Assembly (NCBI RefSeq): GCF_023586085.1
Contig: NZ_CP097757.1
Coordinates: 558,001 to 622,000 of the forward strand
Direction of reading: 5' to 3'
Origin: Blochmannia endosymbiont of Camponotus sp.
GTDB lineage: Bacteria > Pseudomonadota > Gammaproteobacteria > Enterobacterales > Enterobacteriaceae
DNA: 64,000 nucleotides
Part shown: piece by piece, positions 31,968 to 40,814 of the stretch
Layout of the letters: the number at the start of each line of letters is the position of its first letter
Numbering within the stretch: the first letter of the stretch is position 1
The notes under the pieces: model-generated
The model's input: the letters and a program-made list of their open reading frames with translations, nothing else
Told to the model about the DNA's origin: nothing
The model's database searches: none
Translations under genes and position numbers: made by a program

Positions 31968-32826
31968 CAAAGATACAAAAATAATTTGTCAAGGATTTAC
32001 TGGTAAGCACGCTAGTTTTCATTCTAAGCAAGCATTAAGGTATGGTACGAAAATTGTAGGTGGAGTTACTCCAGGAAAAGGAGGAAACGTTCATCTCGGA
32101 TTGCCAATATTTAATACTGTTAATGAAGCAATAAATAATACTCATGCAACAACTTCTATTATTTACGTACCCGCTCCTTTTTGTAAAGATGCGATTTTAG
32201 AATCAATCCATGCAGGTATTAAATTAATTGTTTGTATTACCGAAGGAATTCCGATATTAGACATGTTATTAATAAAACAACAATTAAAAAAACATAATAC
32301 CTGTATGATTGGACCAAATTGCCCAGGAATTATTACTCCAGGACAATGTAAACTTGGGATAATGCCAAGTGATATTCATAAACCAGGTCATGTAGGGATT
32401 GTATCCAGATCAGGTACTTTAACATACGAAGTAGTAAAACAAATAACTGACCTTGGATTAGGCCAATCTACATGCGTTGGTATTGGAGGAGATCCAATAC
32501 TCGGTTCTAGTTTTATTGATATATTATCATTATTTGAACAAGATCCCCAAACGTTATTAATGGTAATGATTGGTGAAATAGGAGGGAGATCTGAAGAAAA
32601 AACAGCGATTTATATTAAAAAGTACATTAAAAAACCAGTAATTGCATATATAGCTGGAGCTACTGCCCCCAAAGGGAAACGTATGGGACATGCAGGCGCC
32701 ATTATTTCTGGAGTTGGTAGTACTGCTTACGAAAAATGTGCAGTTTTATCTAAATCAGGAGTACACGTTATTAATAACTTCACTACCATTGGCCAATATA
32801 TCAAATCTATCGGCACAGAACAATAA
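31951..32826 (+). CDS. sucD: Succinyl-CoA synthetase alpha subunit
   Basis: SucD carries the phosphohistidine of succinyl-CoA synthetase. The 291 residues match E. coli (289). CoA-binding [12 protein letters not shown] near residue 13, [11 protein letters not shown] near residue 121, [10 protein letters not shown] near residue 151 and the phosphohistidine loop [11 protein letters not shown] near residue 244 are intact. The start lies inside sucC, a longer overlap than in E. coli. It is the last gene of the sdh-suc cluster. Confidence 0.98.
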   Translation: MPILINKDTKIICQGFTGKHASFHSKQALRYGTKIVGGVTPGKGGNVHLGLPIFNTVNEAINNTHATTSIIYVPAPFCKDAILESIHAGIKLIVCITEGIPILDMLLIKQQLKKHNTCMIGPNCPGIITPGQCKLGIMPSDIHKPGHVGIVSRSGTLTYEVVKQITDLGLGQSTCVGIGGDPILGSSFIDILSLFEQDPQTLLMVMIGEIGGRSEEKTAIYIKKYIKKPVIAYIAGATAPKGKRMGHAGAIISGVGSTAYEKCAVLSKSGVHVINNFTTIGQYIKSIGTEQ

Positions 32827-33040
32827 AAACAACATTTATATTAAATATATATAACACTTCAAGTATAATGGTGTTATTTAATAAAATCTGCGGCTTTGAG
32901 GACTTAATAATTTTATTTTTAACTACACATGTAAGTTGTGTTTTACTCTATATGCTTTCAAAAATGTTATTAGTATTAATAGTTTTTTATAAAAACTATA
33001 TTTTACAATTATTATGTATATAATTATACTATATTAGTCT

Positions 33041-33071
33041 AAAATACCTTTAATATGATTAAAGGTATTTT
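33041..33071 (+). terminator. Terminator-like hairpin between sucD and tolQ
   Basis: A perfect 14-bp stem (33041-33054 with 33058-33071) has a 3-base loop, and the right arm ends in a TTTT run. It lies 215 bases after sucD and 54 bases before the tolQ ATG. It probably ends the sdh-suc transcript; it could also act in the tolQ leader. A smaller 7-bp hairpin lies at 32851-32877. Confidence 0.55.
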
Positions 33072-33125
33072 CTGTAATAATTTGTATTATAAACCCTGAT
33101 GTAACATAAAAATTAATAATCAGAT

Positions 33126-33869
33126 ATGAATATCTTTAATTTACTTTTAGAAGCTGATATTTTAGTACAAATTAGTATATTCATTCTACTTGGATTTTCT
33201 ATCTTATCTTGGAGTATCATCTTCCATCGTGTTTTCGCACTTAATATAGCTCATAAAAAATTAAAATTATTTGAAAATGAATTTTGGTCTGGAATAGACT
33301 TAGCCAGTTTATATCAAAAATCTTTATCTCGTCGTAATAAATTAAACGGCGCTGAACAAGTTTTTTATATAGGTTTCAAGGAATTTTCTAGGCTATATCA
33401 AATGAAACATTGTTCATCTGAAATAATAATATCCAGAACACTAGATACTATGCATACTGCAATAAATATAGAACTAAAAACCTTAGAAGATTATATCCCA
33501 TTAATTGGTACAATAGGATCCATTAGCCCATATCTTGGCTTATTTGGAACCGTACTGGGAATTATGCATGTTTTTGTCGAATTAGGTAAAACTACTAATA
33601 ATACCGCTACTCAGATGATTCATTTACAAATCATTGCACCGGGTATTGCTGAATCATTGGTTGCTACAGCAATTGGTTTATTCGTAGCTATTCCAGCAGT
33701 CATGGCATTTAATTATTTAACTACACAAATAAATAATTTAGATCAAGATTATAATAATTTTATAGAAGAATTTATAGCAATTCTATATCGTCAGATTTTT
33801 CTTAATCTTGACGCTGTGCTAAGTAAGGAAAATAAACATGAAGAAACAGAGAATAAAACGCGCTATTAA
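33126..33869 (+). CDS. tolQ: Tol-Pal system protein TolQ
   Basis: TolQ is the three-helix inner-membrane subunit that with TolR forms the proton-driven motor of the Tol-Pal system (family knowledge). The 247 residues compare with 230 in E. coli. Membrane segments lie near residues 15-35, 135-160 and 175-195. The family-conserved GSISPYLGLFGTVLGIMHVF and APGIAESLVATAIGLFVAIPAVMAFN blocks are present. The E. coli first gene of this operon, ybgC, is missing. The 3' end overlaps tolR by 32 bases. Confidence 0.96.
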   Translation: MNIFNLLLEADILVQISIFILLGFSILSWSIIFHRVFALNIAHKKLKLFENEFWSGIDLASLYQKSLSRRNKLNGAEQVFYIGFKEFSRLYQMKHCSSEIIISRTLDTMHTAINIELKTLEDYIPLIGTIGSISPYLGLFGTVLGIMHVFVELGKTTNNTATQMIHLQIIAPGIAESLVATAIGLFVAIPAVMAFNYLTTQINNLDQDYNNFIEEFIAILYRQIFLNLDAVLSKENKHEETENKTRY

Positions 33870-34263
33870 ATCAGATATTAACATCATACCGTTTTTAGAT
33901 ATATTATTAGTTCTTTTAATAATTTTTATAATAATACCGTCTAAATTAATACAAAGCTTTGAAGTAAATCTTCCAAACAGTGAAGTAGCAACAAATATTG
34001 TCAGTAATGAAAAACTTATAATGACCATTGAAATTTTAGGAATGGGATTTTATAATCTGATAATTAACAATAAACACATGAAGAAAATATGTCTAGATCA
34101 GATTTCATCAGAAGTGAATAACCAAATATATATTACCCCTGATATTACATGCCTGATTGCTGCTTCTAAAGCCATAGCGTATGATGAAATCATTAAAGTG
34201 TTAAGCTTACTCAGCAAAATTGGTGTACACTCTATTGGAATGATAACAAATCCTACCACTTAA
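33838..34263 (+). CDS. tolR: Tol-Pal system protein TolR
   Basis: TolR is the ExbD-like subunit whose membrane Asp conducts protons. The 141 residues match E. coli (142). The single membrane helix with the essential Asp is in INIIPFLDILLVLLIIF near residue 15, and the C-terminal periplasmic domain ends with YDEIIKVLSLLSKIGVHSIG. An AAGGA site precedes the ATG. The 32-base overlap with tolQ suggests coupled translation. Confidence 0.95.
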   Translation: MKKQRIKRAIKSDINIIPFLDILLVLLIIFIIIPSKLIQSFEVNLPNSEVATNIVSNEKLIMTIEILGMGFYNLIINNKHMKKICLDQISSEVNNQIYITPDITCLIAASKAIAYDEIIKVLSLLSKIGVHSIGMITNPTT

Positions 34264-34289
34264 ATATATAAAAAGATCTATATTACTCA

Positions 34290-35147
34290 ATGAGACTAGC
34301 ATATTTACTTAATAAATATAATAAAAAACTCAAATTTGCTATTATAATATCGATTATTATACATGCGGTTATGTGTTTATTGTTAAATAAACACATAACC
34401 GCAAAAAAACAGCAGTATACTACCAATACTACTGATAATAAAAAACCAATTAATACTTTTATACAAATGCCTGATGCGAAAATAGAAAAAAAGAAAAATC
34501 AAGATCAATCAAATCGATTAAAAATAACCGAAACACAACGTCCGTTGGAAGGACGCACGATAAATAACATCACTGAAAAAAAGAAAAATCAAGATCAATC
34601 AAATCTATTCAAAATAACCGAAACACAACGTCCGTTGGAAGGACGCACGATAAATAACATCCCTGAAAAAAAGAAAAATCAACACACTACATCCACAAAA
34701 AATACACTAGTACATAATGAACCAAACAATATACTTCATGATTCTAACGTATTAAACAATCTATTAAATACACTAATTAATAAGCAAAATTCCGTAAAAA
34801 ATAACGAAAAAATTAAATTAAACTTTATAATAAAAAAAAATAACAATCATGGTGATATCACAAGCAACATAATTAAAAACAATGAGATTAATACATATAA
34901 ACGCATGATTAGTGAATCAATTCAAAAAAAATTTTATAATGCCTCTAACTATGCTGGTAAAAAATGTGACCTGCGCATCAAATTAGCACCTGATGGTACC
35001 TTGTTGTCAATAACCGCCATATCTGGAGATATTTCGCTATGTCAAGCGGCAACTATCGCTACTAAATCAGCAAAGATACCCAAACCACCAAATACAGATG
35101 TATATGAAGTCTTTAAAAATATAATTTTAAATTTTTCTCCTCAATAA
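34290..35147 (+). CDS. tolA: Tol-Pal system protein TolA with internal tandem repeat
   Basis: TolA links the TolQR motor to TolB and Pal across the periplasm. At 285 residues it is much shorter than E. coli TolA (421). Domain I is the membrane helix near residues 15-33 with the SxxxH motif (Ser21, His25). Domain II, a long helix in E. coli, is replaced by a short Lys/Asn/Gln-rich region containing two near-identical 30-residue repeats (residues 66-95 and 96-125) and a partial third. Domain III (about 196-285) is very well conserved, with SYAGK-like NYAGKKCDLRIKLAPDG, both cysteines, and AKIPKPP. The 5' part carries an 18-bp hairpin. Confidence 0.96.
   Translation: MRLAYLLNKYNKKLKFAIIISIIIHAVMCLLLNKHITAKKQQYTTNTTDNKKPINTFIQMPDAKIEKKKNQDQSNRLKITETQRPLEGRTINNITEKKKNQDQSNLFKITETQRPLEGRTINNIPEKKKNQHTTSTKNTLVHNEPNNILHDSNVLNNLLNTLINKQNSVKNNEKIKLNFIIKKNNNHGDITSNIIKNNEINTYKRMISESIQKKFYNASNYAGKKCDLRIKLAPDGTLLSITAISGDISLCQAATIATKSAKIPKPPNTDVYEVFKNIILNFSPQ
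34364..34403. repeat. 18-bp perfect hairpin inside tolA
   Basis: Arms 34364-34381 and 34386-34403 are perfect complements around a 4-base loop (GTTA). It encodes the end of the TolA membrane helix and the residues after it. The GCGGTTATG block makes it stable despite the AT-rich context. Confidence 0.75.
34485..34682 (+). repeat. 90-bp tandem repeat in tolA
   Basis: Unit 1 is 34485-34574, unit 2 is 34575-34664, and the first 18 bases of a third unit follow to 34682. The two full units differ at only three positions by eye. Each encodes 30 residues starting EKKKNQDQSN and containing QRPLEGRTI. The near identity in a fast-mutating genome implies a recent duplication. Confidence 0.9.
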
Positions 35148-35209
35148 ACTAAATATTTACACATTCATAAAATAAGAATATATTAATCTATTAAATAAAT
35201 TTAATTTTC

Positions 35210-36592
35210 ATGCAAAATTTTTCAATGCATTTAATAATTAAAAAAACTAATAAACCATCAATATGGAAAAACTGGCTGATACGAATATCTTTATCAATAA
35301 TGTTAATATTATATTTGTACCAATTTTCATTACTGGCAGATATGCATATTGAAATCACGTGCGGAGTAAATACTGCGTACCCCATTGCTGTAATGCCTTT
35401 TGAACATATCAATAATCAAAATGAAAAATCTGAATCAGATGAAGATATAGCATTAATAATAGCCTCCGATTTACGCAATAGTAGTAAATTTAATACTGTA
35501 CCCGTAGAGTATTTACCACATAAACCTGCCAAAATATCTGATATAATTCCAACTTTTTGGGAAAAATTGGGCATTAATACTATTGTATTAGGAACAACAC
35601 ATATAAACTACGATGGGAATTACATTATTTCATATCACTTAATAGACACTTCTAATAATCCTGCTTTGATAATTTTAGAAAACCAATATTCAGTAGAAAA
35701 AAAATGGCTACGTCATGCGGCTCACACTATAAGTAATGAAATTTTTGAAAAATTAACCGGTATAAAAGGTGCATTTTGTGCACGTATTGCTTATATATCA
35801 CATATCGATGATCATAAATATCCCTATGAATTACATATTGCTGATTACGATGGTCATAACCAAATTTCAATTTGCCGATCAACTGAACCATTGATGTCTC
35901 CAGCCTGGTCTTCAGATGGGGAAAAAATTGCTTATGTCACTTTTGCTTCTGGTCATTCAGAACTTGTTATTCAAACATTACGAACTGGATTAATTAATCA
36001 TATTGTTAATTTTCCAAATCATAACGGAGCTCCCGCTTTTTCTCCCGATTGTAAAAAAATAGCTTTCGCATTATCAAAAACAGGTAGCTTGAATTTATAT
36101 ATTATGGATTTAGAATCTGGAGAACTTAAACAATTAACTAAGAACAGAAATAATAATACTGAACCTAGTTGGTTTCCAGACAATAAAAATATAGCTTATA
36201 CTTCTGATCAAGGAGGAAAACCACAAATATATAAAATTAATATCAATACTACTGATACCCAAAGACTATCTTGGCTATACACTAGTAATCAAAATCCACA
36301 AGTTAGTTCAGACGGAACATTTATAATGATGGTAAATAGACATCAAGGGAAACAAAACATTGCTAAATTAAATTTATTAACTGGTCAAGAAGAAATATTA
36401 ACAGATGTATTATTAGCTGATACCCCTAGTATAGCGCCTAATAATACCATGGTGGTGTATAGCAGTATTAAAGATTTTACAGCAACATCCAATTTAGAAT
36501 TAATTTCTACAGATGGACATTTTAAAGCTCATATAAAAGGAGGGAAAGGGAATATAAAATTTCCTACTTGGTCTCCATTATATGTAAAATAA
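35210..36592 (+). CDS. tolB: Tol-Pal system protein TolB
   Basis: TolB is the periplasmic beta-propeller that binds Pal and TolA. The 460-residue product is 30 longer than E. coli TolB, mostly from an extended N-terminus; a second ATG at residue 6 is an alternative start. A hydrophobic signal segment lies near residues 25-43. The N-terminal domain (residues about 50-185) and propeller repeats are clear: [37 protein letters not shown] and [18 protein letters not shown] match E. coli. Confidence 0.96.
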   Translation: MQNFSMHLIIKKTNKPSIWKNWLIRISLSIMLILYLYQFSLLADMHIEITCGVNTAYPIAVMPFEHINNQNEKSESDEDIALIIASDLRNSSKFNTVPVEYLPHKPAKISDIIPTFWEKLGINTIVLGTTHINYDGNYIISYHLIDTSNNPALIILENQYSVEKKWLRHAAHTISNEIFEKLTGIKGAFCARIAYISHIDDHKYPYELHIADYDGHNQISICRSTEPLMSPAWSSDGEKIAYVTFASGHSELVIQTLRTGLINHIVNFPNHNGAPAFSPDCKKIAFALSKTGSLNLYIMDLESGELKQLTKNRNNNTEPSWFPDNKNIAYTSDQGGKPQIYKININTTDTQRLSWLYTSNQNPQVSSDGTFIMMVNRHQGKQNIAKLNLLTGQEEILTDVLLADTPSIAPNNTMVVYSSIKDFTATSNLELISTDGHFKAHIKGGKGNIKFPTWSPLYVK

Positions 36593-36653
36593 AATATACA
36601 GCTATTTCCATTACAATCAACAATTTGATAAAATTATGAGTAATGAACATATA

Positions 36654-37178
36654 ATGAAATTAAATAATTTTTTTAAACAATTAATATTTGTAGCAAATAT
36701 AAGTGTAATTATAACCGCATGTTCTGTGTTCCCCAAACGCACTATTATTCATAACCAGGAACAAATGGAACCGGATCCTTTTAAACAGATTAACATAAAC
36801 AATAATAAATTAATCGATGAAAAATTAGAGCTAAAAACACAAGAATTACAATCTAACAATATTGTTTATTTTCCTTTAGATCAATATGATATTTCTTCGC
36901 AATTTTTTTATACGTTAAACATTCATGCTAATTTTTTATATAATAATCCATCGTATCGTATTAAAATTGAAGGCCATGCCGATGAACGAGGTACCCCAGA
37001 GTATAATATTGCATTAGGTGAACGTCGAGCTAACTCAATAAAATTATATCTACAAAGTAAAGGTATATTACCCGGACAAATATTTACTGTATCCTACGGT
37101 AAAGAAAAACCAGCTGTACCAGGACATAACGAGGCAGCTTACTCTAAAAATAGACGTGCTGTATTAATATATAAATAA
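36654..37178 (+). CDS. pal: Peptidoglycan-associated lipoprotein Pal
   Basis: Pal is the outer-membrane lipoprotein that grips peptidoglycan and is moved by TolB during division. The ATG at 36654 gives [10 protein letters not shown], aligned with E. coli MQLNK, and a 174-residue product (E. coli 173). An ATG at 36636 would add six residues. The lipobox ITAC places the lipidated Cys at residue 23. The OmpA-like domain has [12 protein letters not shown] near residue 72, and the peptidoglycan-binding [21 protein letters not shown] is intact. Confidence 0.95.
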   Translation: MKLNNFFKQLIFVANISVIITACSVFPKRTIIHNQEQMEPDPFKQININNNKLIDEKLELKTQELQSNNIVYFPLDQYDISSQFFYTLNIHANFLYNNPSYRIKIEGHADERGTPEYNIALGERRANSIKLYLQSKGILPGQIFTVSYGKEKPAVPGHNEAAYSKNRRAVLIYK

Positions 37179-37189
37179 TATTTAATATA

Positions 37190-37975
37190 ATGAAATTATT
37201 ACTATTTTTGTTTAAATTATACATAGTCATCATTATGGTCACTGGGTATTTTAATATTACAAATTATAATATTGTATACGCCAAAAACACAAACAATAAA
37301 ACATATAAGAATCACAGCATCAATCAATTACATCAAATATCCGACGCTCACAGTCAATGCTTAATTCAAATACAACAACAATTAGCTGAAAATCAACAAG
37401 ATATTGACATATTACGTGGATATATTCAAGATATGCAACATCACATATCAGAAATTATAAATAATCAAAATGAATCATGTCAAAAAATAAATAATATCTT
37501 AAAACAATATAGCGATAAACATTGTTCCAATAATGATTCTGACACATTATCCATTAACTCAAACACTCAAAAACATCAAGAAATTAATAACGCAATAATA
37601 ATTGATGCCGATACTGCTTATAAAAAAGCAGTATTATTGGTATTAGAAAAAAAACAATACAATCAAGCAATAGAAGCCTTTCAAAATTTTATAAAAAACT
37701 ATCCAAAATCAACTTATCAAGCTAATTCTCATTATTGGTTAGGACAACTTTATTACAACAAAGGAAATAAAGACGATGCTTCTTATTATTTTGCGCTAGT
37801 AGTCAAAAATTATCCTAAATCAATAAAAGCATCAGACGCATTATTAAAAATTGGCATCATCATGCAAGAAACAGAACAAAAAGATAAAGCTAAAGCAATA
37901 TATAGGCAAGTAGGCAAATTATACCCTAATAGTGACGCAGCTAAACAAGCGCAAAAACGTCTAATACACTTATAA
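37190..37975 (+). CDS. cpoB: Cell division coordinator CpoB
   Basis: CpoB (YbgF) is a periplasmic protein that couples the Tol machine to PBP1B during constriction (family knowledge). The 261 residues match E. coli (263). A signal peptide ends near VYA at residue 31. A coiled coil spans about residues 45-95, rich in Gln and Asn. The C-terminal TPR domain (about 140-261) has AIEAFQNFIKNYPKSTYQANSHYWLGQLYY and further repeats, conserved with E. coli. It follows pal by 11 bases and ends the tol-pal cluster. Confidence 0.94.
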   Translation: MKLLLFLFKLYIVIIMVTGYFNITNYNIVYAKNTNNKTYKNHSINQLHQISDAHSQCLIQIQQQLAENQQDIDILRGYIQDMQHHISEIINNQNESCQKINNILKQYSDKHCSNNDSDTLSINSNTQKHQEINNAIIIDADTAYKKAVLLVLEKKQYNQAIEAFQNFIKNYPKSTYQANSHYWLGQLYYNKGNKDDASYYFALVVKNYPKSIKASDALLKIGIIMQETEQKDKAKAIYRQVGKLYPNSDAAKQAQKRLIHL

Positions 37976-38550
37976 TATAAGGACACATATTATATGTAGA
38001 AATATATAATATTAATTACACGATTACAAATAAACAATAATTTAATAGACTAACATTAAATACTATAACATTAAAATGTAATGAAATTAAAATTCTATTA
38101 AACCGAATTTAAACTCAAAGGTATATATAATTTTTATATTATTATTGTCTTTATTTTCAAATTTATTATGAACAATTTCTCTCAATAATTAAAATACTAT
38201 TATTGATATAGTATTAAATGCTACTAAATAATAACAAAATAAAATAAAAAATAATAAAGAAACCCAAAACCATCTACAATTATCATTGCACTTTATAATA
38301 AGGACACGGAGCACAATCTATTTCAATCATAATTATAAACTCTATTTAATATTTAAATGCAAATTATTACTTAGCACATTTATAGTTAAATCTTATTATA
38401 TAAGATATATCCCCGTACCTTTTATAATAAACACACAAATTGCAGCAAAAACAGTAATACAGGCTATTATTAATAATAATAATAACTTATAGACTCATAT
38501 ATAATTAAATTACATAAGAAATATATCATGACATAACTAATTTTATACAT
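37976..38550. other. Gene-free region between cpoB and pgl
   Basis: E. coli has a lysine/valine tRNA cluster after cpoB. I looked for tRNA T-arms and anticodon arms in these 575 bases and found none. A short reading frame at 38286-38492 has no recognisable features. The region separates convergent cpoB and pgl and shows no strong terminator. Confidence 0.55.
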
Positions 38551-39564
38551 TTATTCATAAAAAGACACTATATTGACCCACATAGGACCTTTTCCTGCCA
38601 AATAACGAGATAATATGGTTAATTTCCCGCTATTTGTATCAATTTGATACAAAGAAATATAATTTGATTTTTGACCTGCAACAACCAAAAATTTTCCTTT
38701 ATAATCAATTGCAAATCCACGCGGCTGTTCCTCAGTAAATTGGTAGTCAACAAATTTTAATTCTTTTGTGTCTTTTGACACTTCAAAACAACTAATGATA
38801 TTAGCAGCTCTGTCAGAACAATATAACCAACGGCCGTTAGGAGTAATATGTATGTCAGCTGCCCAACATCGTTCAAGATTTATATCTTTAGGCATTAAAC
38901 TTATTGTTTGCATAATACTTGGAATTTTTTGTAAACTACCGTATTTTATGACATCAACAGTACTCGTCAATTCATTGATTATATACGCATAATAACTAAA
39001 ATTATGAAAAATCATATGACGAGGACCAGAACCAATATTAGTTTTAATAATACATGGATTATCTGGTATTAAAGTACCAAACGAATTTATTTTAAATAAC
39101 CTAATAGAATGCTCTTGTAAACATGGAACCCAAAGTGAGGCTGCACATTTATTATCTATGTTAGCAGAATGACAACCTAACAAGCCTTCTATAATTTGTA
39201 TTGGATAGCGTCTAAGTACCCCTAATCTACCTATAGGAATAACACTTACTGTGTTATTCCTATAGGATGTACAATACAAAAATTTACCTTTTTTATCACT
39301 AATCAAATGGGTAGGACTACTGAGTAATTCGATTGTTCCAACATCTGTTAGCAATCCCTCCTGACTTATACGATAAGTAGTAATTCCAAAGTTAGGACGC
39401 ACTCCAACATATAAAAATTGTTTATTAGGGTGCGCAGCTATAGGCTGCGCACCCCCTAAAGTAGATACTACCTGAATTAATTTTAATAGTCCATGAACAT
39501 CATCCAATTTCCAAACAGAAATTTGTTGACTTTCTGGACTTGCTACATAAATAATTTGCATCAT
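38551..39564 (-). CDS. pgl: 6-phosphogluconolactonase
   Basis: Pgl hydrolyses 6-phosphogluconolactone in the pentose phosphate pathway. It is the beta-propeller (YbhE) type. The 337 residues match E. coli (331). The N-terminus VASPESQQI, LYVGVRPNFGI near residue 51, LLGCHSANI, GSGPRHMIFH, RWAADIHITPNGRWLY and GQKSNYISLY are conserved. Two inverted repeats lie inside the gene, at 39230-39266 and 39428-39454. It is divergent from gpmA. Confidence 0.96.
   Translation of the reverse strand: MMQIIYVASPESQQISVWKLDDVHGLLKLIQVVSTLGGAQPIAAHPNKQFLYVGVRPNFGITTYRISQEGLLTDVGTIELLSSPTHLISDKKGKFLYCTSYRNNTVSVIPIGRLGVLRRYPIQIIEGLLGCHSANIDNKCAASLWVPCLQEHSIRLFKINSFGTLIPDNPCIIKTNIGSGPRHMIFHNFSYYAYIINELTSTVDVIKYGSLQKIPSIMQTISLMPKDINLERCWAADIHITPNGRWLYCSDRAANIISCFEVSKDTKELKFVDYQFTEEQPRGFAIDYKGKFLVVAGQKSNYISLYQIDTNSGKLTILSRYLAGKGPMWVNIVSFYE
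39230..39266. repeat. 16-bp perfect hairpin inside pgl
   Basis: Arms 39230-39245 and 39251-39266 are perfect complements with a 5-base loop. It is translated as part of the pgl VSVIPIGR region. Confidence 0.7.
39428..39454. repeat. 11-bp GC-rich hairpin inside pgl
   Basis: Arms 39428-39438 and 39444-39454 (GGGTGCGCAGC and its complement) enclose 5 bases. It codes for the AQPIAAHPN region near the N-terminus. Such a GC-rich block is exceptional in this window. Confidence 0.7.
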
Positions 39565-39865
39565 ACATTTATTTATTTTTATGATAATATGCTACGTATA
39601 AACTCTAAAATCATATCTCACGTTATATCACATATATGTATAAAACCTACAAAATCATACTAAATAATTATATAATTTAGCGAAAAAATTACTATTTCTA
39701 ACTATTATAAAAAAATTATTAATATGTAGGTATATTAATATATATTAAGTAACTTAATTATTAAAAATAATCTCAATATTACACATATTAATAATATAGC
39801 CAATCTAAAACAAGCGGTATATAATTTGTTTATATATTTATAAGTAAAAATAAGAGAATAAAATT
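39565..39865. promoter_or_regulatory. Divergent pgl-gpmA promoter region
   Basis: These 301 AT-rich bases separate the two divergent genes. A TATAAT at 39820-39825, 41 bases before the gpmA ATG, is a candidate -10 box. No good -35 box accompanies it. No operator or structured element was recognised. Confidence 0.35.
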
Positions 39866-40567
39866 ATGAATATGACTAAACTTGTTATTATAAGACATGG
39901 AGAAAGTCAATGGAACAAAGAAAATCGATTTACTGGATGGGTTGATATAGATTTATCAGATAAAGGACGTGCTGAAGCACAATGCGCTGGTCAAACATTA
40001 AAAAAAAATGGATTTTTTTTTAATTGTGGGTACACTTCAGTATTAAAACGAGCAATTCACACTCTATGGATCATACTAGATCAACTAAATCAAGCATGGT
40101 TACCAATTGAAAAATCTTGGAGACTAAATGAACGACATTATGGAGCACTGCAAGGATTGAACAAAGATGAAGCCGTAAAAAAATACGGTTATGAAACTAT
40201 TCAAAAATGGCGTCGTAGTTTTTATGCTGTTCCCCCAAATATTTGTGAGAATAATCAATTTATTGCAACAAATGACAACCGTTACCATAATATAGATACT
40301 AACGAATTATCTAAAGGTGAAAGTTTAGAGCTAACTTTAAATAGAGTAATTCCGTACTGGAACAACCATATAGTTCCTCATATTAAAAATAACAAAAATC
40401 TTATTATTGTTGCCCATGGCAATTCTATACGCGCTATCATAAAATTTTTAAATAACTTAAACGAATCAGAAATATTTCAAATTAATGTACCAACTGGCGT
40501 TCCATTAATATATGAATTCGATAAAGATGTAAATCTCATGCAATATTATTATTTAAATAATTATTAA
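39866..40567 (+). CDS. gpmA: 2,3-bisphosphoglycerate-dependent phosphoglycerate mutase
   Basis: GpmA interconverts 3- and 2-phosphoglycerate in glycolysis. The catalytic histidine is in IIRHGESQWNKENRFTGW near residue 11, and YTSVLKRAIHT, LNERHYGALQGLNK and the second His region VAHGNSIRA are conserved. The 233-residue product stops about 17 residues before the E. coli C-terminus (250), so the flexible tail that covers the active site is absent. The body of the enzyme is complete. A second in-frame ATG lies two codons downstream. Confidence 0.97.
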   Translation: MNMTKLVIIRHGESQWNKENRFTGWVDIDLSDKGRAEAQCAGQTLKKNGFFFNCGYTSVLKRAIHTLWIILDQLNQAWLPIEKSWRLNERHYGALQGLNKDEAVKKYGYETIQKWRRSFYAVPPNICENNQFIATNDNRYHNIDTNELSKGESLELTLNRVIPYWNNHIVPHIKNNKNLIIVAHGNSIRAIIKFLNNLNESEIFQINVPTGVPLIYEFDKDVNLMQYYYLNNY

Positions 40568-40718
40568 ATAATAATATTGAATATACATTGATCTTAATTA
40601 AACAAATATGCTATACTGCATCTAGTGTTCATTAGAGACAAACTAATCACAATAACATCCATACTTTTCAGATATAGGTATTATTGTGTATGAGATTTAA
40701 TTTTTAATTCGTTTTTAA

Positions 40719-40754
40719 AATCATGTACTGCAACATTTTGTTGCTCACATGATT
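40719..40754 (+). promoter_or_regulatory. Two-tier stem-loop in the ybhL leader
   Basis: An outer 8-bp stem (40719-40726 with 40747-40754) encloses an inner 6-bp stem (40730-40735 with 40739-40744) with a 3-base loop. It lies 60 bases before the ybhL ATG. No U-run follows. It may be a leader structure or a processing site after gpmA. Confidence 0.35.
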
Positions 40755-40814
40755 CACTTGCGATATACTTTAAAAAAGTATTCTATATTTCAATTATTTC
40801 TGAAGGTGATAAGT

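Noticed and set aside
38286-38492. A 68-codon reading frame after cpoB
   Set aside because: Low-complexity Ile/Asn/Tyr product without homology or start signals.
37976-38550. Lysine/valine tRNA cluster expected after cpoB
   Set aside because: No T-arm, anticodon arm or acceptor pairing found on either strand.
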